Of a DNA stretch of 40,510 bases, positions 10,013 through 19,674 are shown piece after piece. Positions within the stretch are counted from its first letter, which is position 1. Every line of letters begins with the position of its first letter. The position numbers and the translations under genes are program-made. The stretch comes from Acholeplasmatales bacterium. Lineage in GTDB: Bacteria > Bacillota_I > Bacilli_A > Acholeplasmatales > Anaeroplasmataceae. The notes beneath the pieces are model-generated. The model saw only the letters and a list, made by a program, of their open reading frames with translations, was not told the origin of the DNA and did no database searches. Location: NCBI GenBank assembly GCA_024697825.1, contig JAILEP010000077.1:1-40510 (forward strand), read 5' to 3'.

Positions 10013-10041
10013 ATTATACCATAATTCAAAAACGCTTTCAA
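10013..10041 (-). promoter_or_regulatory. SigmaA-type promoter of ppdK
   Basis: Minus strand TTGAAA (10041-10036), 17 nt spacer, TATAAT (10018-10013). Confidence 0.75.
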
Positions 10042-10079
10042 TACAAACGAAGTTAATTTGTAGCATAATAGCACAAAAA

Positions 10080-10099
10080 AACAGGGTTTTACCCCTGTT
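10080..10099 (-). terminator. Intrinsic terminator after InlB/BspA gene
   Basis: AACAGGG / CCCTGTT stem followed by TTTTTT on minus strand. Confidence 0.7.
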
Positions 10100-10110
10100 A
10101 ATTTTGTGTT

Positions 10111-13100
10111 TTAGTCTTTATGTAGATAATATATAGAACAATCAAGAAGCTGTGTAGCAGCTTTACTCTTGGTAGTAGAGAATGTTATATCTTCATACTT
10201 AGAACCGCTACTATCTGATGTCCACCAGCCATCAGGATCCTTGAATTCGGCACTAGTAAGTCCAGAACCATCAAATGCCCACATACCAATATAGGTTACT
10301 GTTGATGGTATAACAATAGACTTTAATGAAGAACATGACAAGAATGCAGAAGATCCAATGCTTGTACAAACATCATTTTTGAATGTTACAGTGCTTAAAG
10401 ACGTACAATCACAGAATGCATAATCGCCAATTGTGAAGGCTATACTATTGTAGAATGTAACAGTTTCAAGCGCTGTACAACCATAGAATGCATGATCACC
10501 AATGACTGCCGTTCTATTATTAACAATTAATTCTGTAAGTGATGTATTGTATTTTGCAGCACTTTTCCAAATCCACTTACAATCTGCATGAACAGAGATA
10601 TATGTTGCACCATCAAGATCCATAACTAGCATATAAAAATCATATGAATTAGAGCTTAAATATAAGCCACCAAAATAATGATGGTAAGAAATATTAGAAC
10701 AACCAGTAATCATACTAGGTTCATATGAAGTAAGATTATCAGATAGTGTAAGGAATGTTAAATTAGTACAATTTGCAAATGTACCATAGCTTATTTCAGT
10801 TACTCCATTAGGAACTGTAATATATTCTAGCTTTGTACAACCATTTAATGCATAAGCACCAATTGTTTCAAGCTTGCTAGGTAACGAAATACTAGTTAAA
10901 GCATAGCACTGATGGAACGCATATGTGCCAATTGTTGTAATATCATCACTCAAATAAAGAGTCTTTAATGATTGACAATTATAGAATGTAGAATTGCCGA
11001 TTGCAGTTAAATTGCTATTTAAATTAACACTTTCTAGCTTATTACAATTATAGAATGCATAAGAACCAATTGTATCAATAGTATCAGGTAATGTAATTCT
11101 TGTTACTGTAGTATTGCTATAGAATGCACTTGTACCAACGGCTGTAACATACTTACCATTATAAATACTTGGTACAACTACTACTGTTGCAGTACCTGTA
11201 TATTTTACACTATATGAATCACTAGCAGATAAATATGTAAATTCTAAATTATCCTGATAGAATGCTTCAGTTAATGTAAGATTACTTGCAGTAGACCAAG
11301 TACCACTTGCAGGAATTAGTGTAAGATTTGAATACCAGCCTTCGAATGTATAATCATCCTTTTCTAATACCTCAAGAGAGTAGGCCTCACCAACTGTAAC
11401 CTCCTGATACTTAACTGATGTTGTATATCCTTCAGATGGATTATAAGTTACATAATATGTATTTGCATTATACTGCCATTTAGCCTCAAGTGTTGCATCA
11501 TCAAGAACTGAGAAGAATGATTGTGTAACCTTTTCATCATCATAATACCAGCCCAAGAATTTATAATTAGTCTTTACTAAAACTGGTAAATCTATTTCAT
11601 CCTCATATGCGCATGAGTAAGTTGTTTTATCTGCACCTAAACCACCATTTGTATTTAATACAAGTGTATATACTGTTTCTTCCCATTTAGCTGTTAATGT
11701 GATATCTTCTGTAAATTCAGATACACCAGTTAATGGGATTAAGGTATCACCATAATACCAGCCTAAGAAATCATAACCATTTGATACAGGTGTAGGTAAT
11801 GTGTATTCCTTACCATATTCTAAAGTAATATCTGCGGCATTATTAGATGAAGCACTATAAATACCACCACCACTTGTATAAAGATGAATGTTGTGCTTTT
11901 CACCAACCCATTTAGCTTCTAATGTTACATTACCTGCAATTGACCAATTGCCAGTATTTTCAACTAATGTATCACCATAATACCAACCAGCAAATGTATA
12001 ATGCTCTCTTGTTGGGGTAGGTAGCTCATATGCTTCACCATAAGTTAATTCAACTGTCTGGTTAGTTGTTGACTCATCATTATAATTTAATACAACAGAA
12101 TATGTATTAGCTGTCCACTTTGCAACTAATGTAATTGAACCTTCAGTTTCACATGTACCTGTTTGTGCAAATAATGTGTCTCCATTATACCAACCTGCAA
12201 ATGTATAACCATCTCTTGTTGGGGTAGGTAACTGATATGCTTTACCATATGTAATATTCTTAGATGCAATTGAAACTTCGCCACCATTTGCATCTAATGT
12301 TAAAGTACATACCTTAATAGACCACTTAGCCTTTAAGGTAAGATTACCAGAACTTAAAGTTGACCATGTACCTGTTGTTTCAATCTTTGTATCATCATTG
12401 TACCAGCCTTCAAATGTATAGCCTTCTCTTGTTGGTGTTGGTAATTCATATGCTTCACCATATGTAACATTTAGTGATGCAGTTGAAACCTCACCACCGT
12501 TTGCATCTAATGTTAAAGTACACACCTTAATAGACCACTTAGCCTTTAAGGTAAGATTACTAGAACTTAAAGTTGACCATGTACCTGTTGTTTCAATCTT
12601 TGTATCATCATTGTACCAGCCTTCAAATGTATAACCTTCTCTTGTTGGAGTAGGTAGCTCATATGCTTCACCATATGTAACATTTAGTGATGTAGTTGAA
12701 ACCTCACCACCATTTGCATCTAGTGCAATTGTAAACGATTTTGCTTTCCATTTAGCTACTAAAGTAATATCCTTAGCATATAGATAATTACCATTTTCAA
12801 ATTTTATATCACCATAATACCAACCATCAAATGTATAGCCTTCTCTTGTTGGTGTTGATGGATTATATTTCTTGCCGTATGTTACAGTATCTTCAATATC
12901 TGTAGTTATATAAGAAACTTTACCACCATTTAAATCAAGTGTTACTGCATAAGTGTTGGCAGTCCATTTAGCAGCTATTAATATATTGCCTGTTGTGCCA
13001 GCCTCAATAACATAATTCTTTGTAAATTTGTCACCATTTGTTGACCAACCATCAAAGGTATATCCTTCTTTTGTTGGATCTATTAAAGTAATATCCTCTT

Positions 13101-13323
13101 CACCTGTATAGGTAGTAGGATTTGACGATGGATTAGTACCACCGTTTAACATATAACTGATTGTATATTCTTGTTTTTCACTAGAACTTACAATCTCGCT
13201 TGATGCAGTTGTGCTATTTGAATTCATAGAACTCTTAGAATTCTTATCAGCACCACAGCTTACTAAAGAAGCTGCAGCTAGCGTAACTGCAAAAGCGGAA
13301 AAAATAACTTTTCTTAGCTTCAT
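10111..13323 (-). CDS. InlB B-repeat (Flg_new) and BspA-type LRR_5 lipoprotein
   Basis: 1070 aa; lipobox LVSC; about nine repeats of type TLDANGGEVS...YGEAYELPTPTREGYTFEGWYNDDT...LKAKW, then LRR_5 repeats (TIGSYAFYNCNKLESVNL). Confidence 0.9.
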   Translation of the reverse strand: MKLRKVIFSAFAVTLAAASLVSCGADKNSKSSMNSNSTTASSEIVSSSEKQEYTISYMLNGGTNPSSNPTTYTGEEDITLIDPTKEGYTFDGWSTNGDKFTKNYVIEAGTTGNILIAAKWTANTYAVTLDLNGGKVSYITTDIEDTVTYGKKYNPSTPTREGYTFDGWYYGDIKFENGNYLYAKDITLVAKWKAKSFTIALDANGGEVSTTSLNVTYGEAYELPTPTREGYTFEGWYNDDTKIETTGTWSTLSSSNLTLKAKWSIKVCTLTLDANGGEVSTASLNVTYGEAYELPTPTREGYTFEGWYNDDTKIETTGTWSTLSSGNLTLKAKWSIKVCTLTLDANGGEVSIASKNITYGKAYQLPTPTRDGYTFAGWYNGDTLFAQTGTCETEGSITLVAKWTANTYSVVLNYNDESTTNQTVELTYGEAYELPTPTREHYTFAGWYYGDTLVENTGNWSIAGNVTLEAKWVGEKHNIHLYTSGGGIYSASSNNAADITLEYGKEYTLPTPVSNGYDFLGWYYGDTLIPLTGVSEFTEDITLTAKWEETVYTLVLNTNGGLGADKTTYSCAYEDEIDLPVLVKTNYKFLGWYYDDEKVTQSFFSVLDDATLEAKWQYNANTYYVTYNPSEGYTTSVKYQEVTVGEAYSLEVLEKDDYTFEGWYSNLTLIPASGTWSTASNLTLTEAFYQDNLEFTYLSASDSYSVKYTGTATVVVVPSIYNGKYVTAVGTSAFYSNTTVTRITLPDTIDTIGSYAFYNCNKLESVNLNSNLTAIGNSTFYNCQSLKTLYLSDDITTIGTYAFHQCYALTSISLPSKLETIGAYALNGCTKLEYITVPNGVTEISYGTFANCTNLTFLTLSDNLTSYEPSMITGCSNISYHHYFGGLYLSSNSYDFYMLVMDLDGATYISVHADCKWIWKSAAKYNTSLTELIVNNRTAVIGDHAFYGCTALETVTFYNSIAFTIGDYAFCDCTSLSTVTFKNDVCTSIGSSAFLSCSSLKSIVIPSTVTYIGMWAFDGSGLTSAEFKDPDGWWTSDSSGSKYEDITFSTTKSKAATQLLDCSIYYLHKD
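12301..12726 (-). repeat. Near-identical tandem pair of 213-bp (71-codon) InlB repeats
   Basis: Same sequence (taaagtaca..accttaatagaccacttagcctttaaggtaagatta...) starts at 12301 and again at 12514; a few mismatches by eye. Confidence 0.85.
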
Positions 13324-13448
13324 TTCCCAAATCTCCTTATAACAAAACTAAATTAATTTTATGATAATATTAGACACAAGTAAACAAAAAGAATAATAAA
13401 AGCCTTTTCATAAAAATATAATCAATTTCATACTTATAAAAACTTAAA

Positions 13449-13470
13449 AACCCGGCTTCAAAGCCAGGTT
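13449..13470 (-). terminator. Intrinsic terminator after NUDIX gene
   Basis: AACCTGGCT-TTGA-AGCCGGGTT followed by TTTAAGTTTTT. Confidence 0.7.
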
Positions 13471-13478
13471 TATAATTA

Positions 13479-14015
13479 TTACTTATTATATTTTAAATTA
13501 TATAAGGATAAGGCACAAATAGTCTTTGCATCCTTAATTCTACCATCAGAAATCATCTTTTTTACATCATCCATAGGAACATAATATGTTTCAATTACCT
13601 CATCTGGATCTAAATGAGTTTTTGTTTTCACGCAATTATTAGCTAAATATAAATGAATGATTTCATTACTATATCCACATGTTGGATAAACATCAGTTAA
13701 ATGTTCTAGCGATTCAGCCTTAAGACCAGTTTCTTCTTCTAATTCTCTAAGTGCAGCCTGGTATGGGTCTTCACCCTTTTCAAGCTTACCTGCAGGTATT
13801 TCATAAATTACCTCATCATATGGATATCTAAATTGTCTTTCAAGCAATACCTTATTATCTTTAGTAATACATAAAATAGCGGCACCACCATTATGGCGGA
13901 CAACCTCTCGATAGGATATTGCACCATTAGGGCATAATACCTCATCCTTTTCAAGACGTACTACCTTTCCTTCAAATAATACTTCACCTTTAATTTTCTT
14001 TTCTGTCATATCCAT
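13479..14015 (-). CDS. NUDIX hydrolase (ADP-ribose pyrophosphatase-like)
   Basis: Nudix box GKLEKGEDPYQAALRELEEETGL. Start set at ATG 14015 because GGAGG lies at 14024-14028; the track start (14111) overlaps the MATE gene. Confidence 0.88.
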   Translation of the reverse strand: MDMTEKKIKGEVLFEGKVVRLEKDEVLCPNGAISYREVVRHNGGAAILCITKDNKVLLERQFRYPYDEVIYEIPAGKLEKGEDPYQAALRELEEETGLKAESLEHLTDVYPTCGYSNEIIHLYLANNCVKTKTHLDPDEVIETYYVPMDDVKKMISDGRIKDAKTICALSLYNLKYNK

Positions 14016-14078
14016 AATATGTACCTCCAAGCTACATATTAATAATAAACCAAAACATTCCAAAAATCCATTAAAAAA

Positions 14079-14096
14079 CATCCGATTACTCGGATG
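14079..14096 (-). terminator. Intrinsic terminator overlapping MATE stop codon
   Basis: CATCCGA-GTAA-TCGGATG then TTTTTTAA on minus strand; TAA at 14088-14086 lies in the loop. Confidence 0.7.
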
Positions 14097-15696
14097 CTTT
14101 ATTAGGCTCACCTATGACTACATATTCATCATCGTTTAGCTTATATTCATTTGAATTTTCTTCAGTATTATTTGAAGTTGAATCTTGATTTGATTTATCA
14201 TCATCAATTGCTTCATCAATCTTTAACACAGACATTTCAGGCTCAGGATCTGACATATACATACCCTTATAGCCATTCTTCTTAATACGAAGTAGGAATA
14301 TTACTAAGAATGTTGTAGATAATAATAGGATTATAGTATTAGAAATACCCATCGATAAGCCTGCACATAATGTAGCGCTCATATTAGGATTAACAGCATG
14401 GAATATTAATAAAATAATGATTCTTGAACCAATTCTTGATAGATTCAACACTGTAGAAAGCTTTGTTTGACCAAAGCCATATAATAAACCTAATACACCA
14501 GCTGTTACACCTAAGGCAGGAATTGAAAGTGAATCCCATACAAATATATCTTTAACCATTTGCTTATAAGCTTCTGATTTAGCATCAGCAGATGTAAATA
14601 GCTCTACAAGCTGATTAATAAATACAAATCTCATTAATGTATAGCCTATTACGGATACAATTGTTACTGAAATAATAGTATAAACAAAGGCCTTAATAGC
14701 ACGCTTCATATTTCTATTACCTAAATTCTGCGAAACAATTGTTGATTCTCCTTCTTCAAATGAATTTGTAGGAGATGTAATTAAACCACACATATTGTTA
14801 GATACACCAAGTGTACCAACAATTAATGAATCTGTAACTGCATTCCAGTAATAGCCACACATTGCATTAACAATAACCTTACCTAAAGACATAACAAACT
14901 TACCTAGGAAAATAGGAATAGAAAGCTTTAAGATAGGAACAACATACATCTTCTTAGGAAGAATCATTCTAAATGATAATCTTAGAATATTGTTCTTTCC
15001 AAATAATATAAATAAACCAACTACTGTTAAAGCTGCCTGAGCTACAATTGTTGAAACCTCTACATAGATAATATTCTTAAACTGACCACCAATACCAAAT
15101 ACAAATAAGCAAGTTAAGCCAATCTTAATGAATAATACCATAAAGTTTAAGAACATAATGATCTTTGAATTACCCTTAGCCTTCTCTAAACCAATAAATA
15201 CACTATTTAAAGAAACAAAGATTAATTCAATAAGCTGTAAAATAAAGAACATTACAACATCAGGATTACCAGCACCTGGTACCTGACATAGCTTAAGTAA
15301 AGGATATGCAAGTGGAATTAAAACTAAACATAGAATAGCACTTAATATTAGTGACATAAAGAACATATTAGATGAAGCATATCTAGCATGCTTTACCTCT
15401 CCTGCTCCAAAATATCTTGATACTAATACAGCGCCACCAGCTGCAAGACCACCTCCGAATGCAGAAATTGTAGACTTAATCTGATTGATTGCAACTACAT
15501 TTGCCTGGGCATCTGTAGAAATCTGGGCACAGATAGCTGCGTCAATTAATGAATAGATTGAATTAAATAACTGATATAAAGCAAGTGGAGCGATAATTAT
15601 TAGGATAGTTTTCCATAGATTAACACCAAGAATCATCTCACGTCTCTTAATTTGTTTTTTAGAGCTTGCCTCAAGTCTAGCTGCCTTTGACTGCAT
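14086..15696 (-). CDS. MATE-family efflux transporter
   Basis: 12-TM-like polytopic protein with MATE-type sequence (SRYFGAGEVKHARYASSNMFF, EEGESTIVSQNLGNRN); ATG 15696 has SD GAGGTGAG. Confidence 0.85.
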   Translation of the reverse strand: MQSKAARLEASSKKQIKRREMILGVNLWKTILIIIAPLALYQLFNSIYSLIDAAICAQISTDAQANVVAINQIKSTISAFGGGLAAGGAVLVSRYFGAGEVKHARYASSNMFFMSLILSAILCLVLIPLAYPLLKLCQVPGAGNPDVVMFFILQLIELIFVSLNSVFIGLEKAKGNSKIIMFLNFMVLFIKIGLTCLFVFGIGGQFKNIIYVEVSTIVAQAALTVVGLFILFGKNNILRLSFRMILPKKMYVVPILKLSIPIFLGKFVMSLGKVIVNAMCGYYWNAVTDSLIVGTLGVSNNMCGLITSPTNSFEEGESTIVSQNLGNRNMKRAIKAFVYTIISVTIVSVIGYTLMRFVFINQLVELFTSADAKSEAYKQMVKDIFVWDSLSIPALGVTAGVLGLLYGFGQTKLSTVLNLSRIGSRIIILLIFHAVNPNMSATLCAGLSMGISNTIILLLSTTFLVIFLLRIKKNGYKGMYMSDPEPEMSVLKIDEAIDDDKSNQDSTSNNTEENSNEYKLNDDEYVVIGEPNKASE

Positions 15697-15929
15697 TACT
15701 CTCACCTCATTTCGCTTGTATTATAGCCCCATAAATTGTGTTTGTATGGAAAAAGTCACTCAATTAAAAATATTTTTCGATTTTTTTGTAAGTCTCAATT
15801 TTCTATAATTTTCAAGCTAAAAAAACGAAATAAATACACATTTTTATTAATTGTACGATATCTTTATTTAATTATACTACTTTAACTATAAATAATATAT
15901 TTTATATATAATTTTAAAGCGTTTTTTTA

Positions 15930-15958
15930 TTGAATAGAAGTCTTTAAAGTGTTATATT
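15930..15958 (+). promoter_or_regulatory. Putative sigmaA promoter of the antiporter gene
   Basis: TTGAAT, 17 nt, TATATT, upstream of SD GGAGATG and ATG 15997. Confidence 0.55.
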
Positions 15959-15996
15959 AGATTTTGTAGTTTTTTTTAGTTTGGAGATGAAAAAAT

Positions 15997-17523
15997 ATGT
16001 TGTTCTTAAACATTCTTGCGGGAACATCTTTTAAAGTAGTCGACATTTTAATTTTTCTAGCATTGATTCTAGGCTTATCAAAGCTATTAGGACTTGGAGC
16101 TAAAAAGATTGGATTGCCACAGGTTGTCGCATTATTACTTACAGGATTAATCTTAGGAGGATTAAGATTTATTCCAGGTGTAAGTGAAAATTTCTTAACT
16201 GATTCAGGTGTATCAGGCGTTAAATTCGTTGCTGAAATCGGTGTTGTTCTAATTCTATTCTCAGCTGGACTTGGAACAGATTTAAAGCAGGTTAAGCAAA
16301 CAGGCTTATCTGCAACAGTAATTACTGTATTAGACGTTGTATTATCAATGGCTTTAGGATTCTTTGTAGTTGCAGCCTTCAATAAATTTGATTTTGCTGG
16401 CACTACAGAAATTAGTGAAGGTGTTGTAGTTGATAATGTATGGTCATGGTTATTCTATGGTACTATTCTTACAGCTACATCAGTATCTGTTACTGTACAA
16501 ACACTTAAGGAATTAGGTAAGCTAAATTCTAAGATTGGTACTACTATTGTATCAGCTGCTATCCTAGATGATATCATCGGTGTCATCATTCTATCAGTTG
16601 TACTTTCAATTGCTAAGAAGGGTGATGGAGGCTCAGTTGATTTATTCAATGGTAATGGTATTTTAGTAAATGCCTTCTCAGGTCTTGGTGTATTTGGTGT
16701 TATCCTATCTACTATTTTGTTCTTCGTATTCGTACTAGCTTTAGGCTATGGTGTAAAAAGAATTTTTAAAAGAATGGAAAAGAGACGTCCTCATCATAGA
16801 AGAATTCCCATCTATTCTTTAGCATTCTGCTTCCTAATCGCTTATTTAAGTGAATGGGTATTTGGTATCGCAGATATCACAGGTGCCTTCTTCGCTGGCT
16901 TAATCCTAGCTAACATGTCTTCTACTCAATACATTGAACGTAGAACAGATATTATTTCATATATTTTATTTACACCAGTATTCTTCGCAAAGATTGGTTT
17001 AACCACTCTAGAGGATATTGAATTTACTAAGGAATATGCTCAAGGCTTCGTTCAGTTCTTCGGAATTGGTATGTGCCTAGTATTAGTTGCCTTCTTAGGT
17101 AAATTCATTGGTGCATCCGTTGGTTCAAGAGTCACAAAGAACACAACTAAGGATTCAATTAGATGTGGTCTTGCAATGACAGTTCGTGCTGAGGTCTGCT
17201 TAGTATCTGCATCAAAGGGTATTGATGCTGGATTAGTAGATCCTAAGATTCAGTTATTCCTAATTATCTTAATTATCGCTACATCATTTGGTGTACCACT
17301 TCTTCTTAAGGCATCCTACAAAAAGGAAATTGAAGAGGAGCGTTCAAAAAATGCAGCCGCATCACTTCGAGTTACTCCAGTTTCAGAATTAGATATGTCT
17401 TATATTGATAGAGAGGAATCAATTGAGAATTTAATGAATTATAGTGAAGGCTGCTATAGTGATTCACCACTCATCTCGGAAACATCAATGGGTGATGATG
17501 ATTATACAGACGATATTTACTAA
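15997..17523 (+). CDS. CPA2-type cation:proton antiporter
   Basis: 508 aa polytopic; GLGAKKIGLPQVVALLLTGLILG, ILDDIIGVIILSVV, ADITGAFFAGLILA. Confidence 0.9.
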   Translation: MLFLNILAGTSFKVVDILIFLALILGLSKLLGLGAKKIGLPQVVALLLTGLILGGLRFIPGVSENFLTDSGVSGVKFVAEIGVVLILFSAGLGTDLKQVKQTGLSATVITVLDVVLSMALGFFVVAAFNKFDFAGTTEISEGVVVDNVWSWLFYGTILTATSVSVTVQTLKELGKLNSKIGTTIVSAAILDDIIGVIILSVVLSIAKKGDGGSVDLFNGNGILVNAFSGLGVFGVILSTILFFVFVLALGYGVKRIFKRMEKRRPHHRRIPIYSLAFCFLIAYLSEWVFGIADITGAFFAGLILANMSSTQYIERRTDIISYILFTPVFFAKIGLTTLEDIEFTKEYAQGFVQFFGIGMCLVLVAFLGKFIGASVGSRVTKNTTKDSIRCGLAMTVRAEVCLVSASKGIDAGLVDPKIQLFLIILIIATSFGVPLLLKASYKKEIEEERSKNAAASLRVTPVSELDMSYIDREESIENLMNYSEGCYSDSPLISETSMGDDDYTDDIY

Positions 17524-17532
17524 AGAAAAACC

Positions 17533-17555
17533 GAGCACAAATGTGCTCTTTTTCT
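17533..17555 (+). terminator. Intrinsic terminator of antiporter gene
   Basis: GAGCACA-AA-TGTGCTC followed by TTTTTCT. Confidence 0.8.
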
Positions 17556-17576
17556 TTGCCTTAATATAGAGAAAAT

Positions 17577-17596
17577 GGCTCGCATTTCTGCGAGCC
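17577..17596 (-). terminator. Intrinsic terminator of htpG
   Basis: GGCTCGCA-GAAA-TGCGAGCC then ATTTTCTC on minus strand. Confidence 0.7.
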
Positions 17597-17611
17597 TATT
17601 TTAATGGAGGT

Positions 17612-19504
17612 CTATTTCATTAATAACTCTGTTAAAGAGTCAGCGAATGCCTTTGGATCATCAGGTAGGATACCCTCCTGAAGTAATGCCTCAGTATATA
17701 AAATATTTACATATTTCTTAAACTGCTCCTCATCTGTAGTCTTTAAAGCCTCAAGCTTAGTGAATACAGGATGATCTGGGTTAAGCTCAAATACTCTATC
17801 AGCCTTAACCTCATGATTTTGAGCCTTTAATACTCTTTCCATTTCAAATGTTAAAGAGCCTTCTGCAGTTACGCAGCATGGTGCATCAACAAGCTTCTTA
17901 GAAAGTACTACACTCTTAGCTGAAGGAATAGCATCCTTAACTGCCTCAAGTAAATCCTTCTTTTCTTCCTTAAGTGCATCAATTTCCTTAGACTTTTCCT
18001 CATCTACTAAGCCTAGGTCATCATTATTAACTGACTTAAATTCCTTCTCATCATAATTCTTAAGCATCTGAATCATAAATTCATCAACATCATCAGATAA
18101 TAATAGAACATCATAGCCCTTAGCCTTAACTAAATCCATCTGAGGAAGCTTAGCAACCTGATCCTTATCCTTACCTGTTGCATAATAAATTGCATTTTGT
18201 CCTTCAGGCATTGCTTCTACATATTCCTTAAATGTAATAAGCTTATCCTGATTAAAGCTCTTCATGATGATTAAATCCTTAATAGAATCCTTCTTTTCAC
18301 CATAGTTCTCATAAACACCAAACTTTAGATTAATACCATAATCCTTAAAGAATTCCTCATACTTCTCACGGTCATTCTTAAGCATTCTTGATAATTCTGC
18401 TAAAATCTTCTTTTCTACATTAGCTGCAATCTTCTTAATTGCCTTATCCTCCTGTAGCATTTCACGAGAAATGTTTAGAGGTAAATCAGCTGAATCAACT
18501 AAGCCCTTTACAAATCTTAAATAATCAGGAATTAAATCCTTACACTTATCTAGAATAAATACACCCTTAGTATATAGCTGTAATCCCTTTTCACTTCTAT
18601 CTGAATACATATCATAGAAAGGCTTCTTAGGGATAAATAATAATGCATTATATGTTAGCATACCTTCAACATTTACAAATATTGAAGAAATTGGATCCTG
18701 CCAATCATTGAATTTTGACTTATAGAAATTATTTAATTCCTCATCTGTTACCTCACTCTTATTCTTCTTCCAAATTGGTAACATTGAATTGATTGTTTCA
18801 AGCTCTAAATGAGTCTTAGGCTCTGAATCCTTATCCTCATCCTTATCATCCTTTGGTTCATACTTAGTAACCCAAGTCTTAATAGGATATCTTACATAAT
18901 CTGAATACTTCTTAACTAATTCCTTAATCTTATATTCATCCATGTATTCATCATAATTTTCCTCTTCAGTATTATCTCTTAAATAAAGAGTAATCTTAGA
19001 GCCATATTTATCATAATCAGATTCATCAATTGTATATGAATCTAATCCCTCAGATGTAAATACATGAGCCTCACCTGTTGTAGCACTCTTAGTTTCAACC
19101 TTAACTGATTTTGCAACCATAAATGCTGAATAGAAGCCTACACCAAACTGACCAATAATATCAACATCAGGTGTCTTTTCATTTTCTACCTGCTCTAGGA
19201 ATTCCTTAGAACCACTCTTAGCGATTGTACCTAAGTTGTTCTCTAGTTCCTCCTTAGTCATACCTACACCATTATCTGTAATAGTTATAGTACGATCATC
19301 CTTATTATATTCAACCTTAATCTCATAATCTTCTGTAGGAATATTCTGATTTGTTAAAGACAAATAATGTCTTTTATCAATTGCGTCACTCGCATTTGAT
19401 ATTAATTCTCTTAAGAAAATTTCCTTATGAGTATAAATTGAATTAATCATCATATCCAGAAGCTTCTTAGTTTCTGTTTTAAACTTTTTAGTTGTTTTTG
19501 CCAT
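17612..19504 (-). CDS. htpG: HSP90-family chaperone HtpG
   Basis: LRELISNASDAIDK, ITDNGVGMTKEEL, IGQFGVGFYSAFMVA; SD GGAGG. Confidence 0.97.
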   Translation of the reverse strand: MAKTTKKFKTETKKLLDMMINSIYTHKEIFLRELISNASDAIDKRHYLSLTNQNIPTEDYEIKVEYNKDDRTITITDNGVGMTKEELENNLGTIAKSGSKEFLEQVENEKTPDVDIIGQFGVGFYSAFMVAKSVKVETKSATTGEAHVFTSEGLDSYTIDESDYDKYGSKITLYLRDNTEEENYDEYMDEYKIKELVKKYSDYVRYPIKTWVTKYEPKDDKDEDKDSEPKTHLELETINSMLPIWKKNKSEVTDEELNNFYKSKFNDWQDPISSIFVNVEGMLTYNALLFIPKKPFYDMYSDRSEKGLQLYTKGVFILDKCKDLIPDYLRFVKGLVDSADLPLNISREMLQEDKAIKKIAANVEKKILAELSRMLKNDREKYEEFFKDYGINLKFGVYENYGEKKDSIKDLIIMKSFNQDKLITFKEYVEAMPEGQNAIYYATGKDKDQVAKLPQMDLVKAKGYDVLLLSDDVDEFMIQMLKNYDEKEFKSVNNDDLGLVDEEKSKEIDALKEEKKDLLEAVKDAIPSAKSVVLSKKLVDAPCCVTAEGSLTFEMERVLKAQNHEVKADRVFELNPDHPVFTKLEALKTTDEEQFKKYVNILYTEALLQEGILPDDPKAFADSLTELLMK

Positions 19505-19535
19505 TGTACTGCCTCCAAATTTTTAATACACAATT

Positions 19536-19564
19536 ATTATAGGTCTTATTTTTAGCACTGTCAA
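19536..19564 (-). promoter_or_regulatory. Consensus sigmaA promoter of htpG
   Basis: Minus strand TTGACA (19564-19559), exactly 17 nt, TATAAT (19541-19536). Confidence 0.85.
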
Positions 19565-19578
19565 CTGATAAGTGCTAA
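19552..19578. promoter_or_regulatory. CIRCE-like inverted repeat (HrcA operator)
   Basis: TTAGCACTG-N9-AAGTGCTAA versus consensus TTAGCACTC-N9-GAGTGCTAA: 8/9 match in each arm, correct N9 spacing. Confidence 0.85.
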
Positions 19579-19628
19579 AATGTTACAATTTGACCTTAAT
19601 TTGTTAATCTTAAATCTTAAAAGATAAA

Positions 19629-19657
19629 TTGAAAGGGCAATGCTATTATTGTATAAT
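19629..19657 (+). promoter_or_regulatory. SigmaA-type promoter of esterase-like gene
   Basis: TTGAAA, 17 nt, TATAAT. Confidence 0.7.
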
Positions 19658-19674
19658 TATTATAGGTGATGACT

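Noticed and set aside
10111-13323. Possible mobile-element or recombination cassette because of repeats
   Set aside because: Repeats are in-frame 71-codon protein domains; no transposase, integrase or terminal inverted repeats.
15721-15996. Possible riboswitch or small RNA in the AT-rich MATE/antiporter intergenic region
   Set aside because: No recognisable conserved motif or stable stem; fits a divergent promoter region.
15957-16403. 148-aa minus ORF and 16455..16649 minus ORF
   Set aside because: Antisense to the antiporter gene; composition is non-coding.
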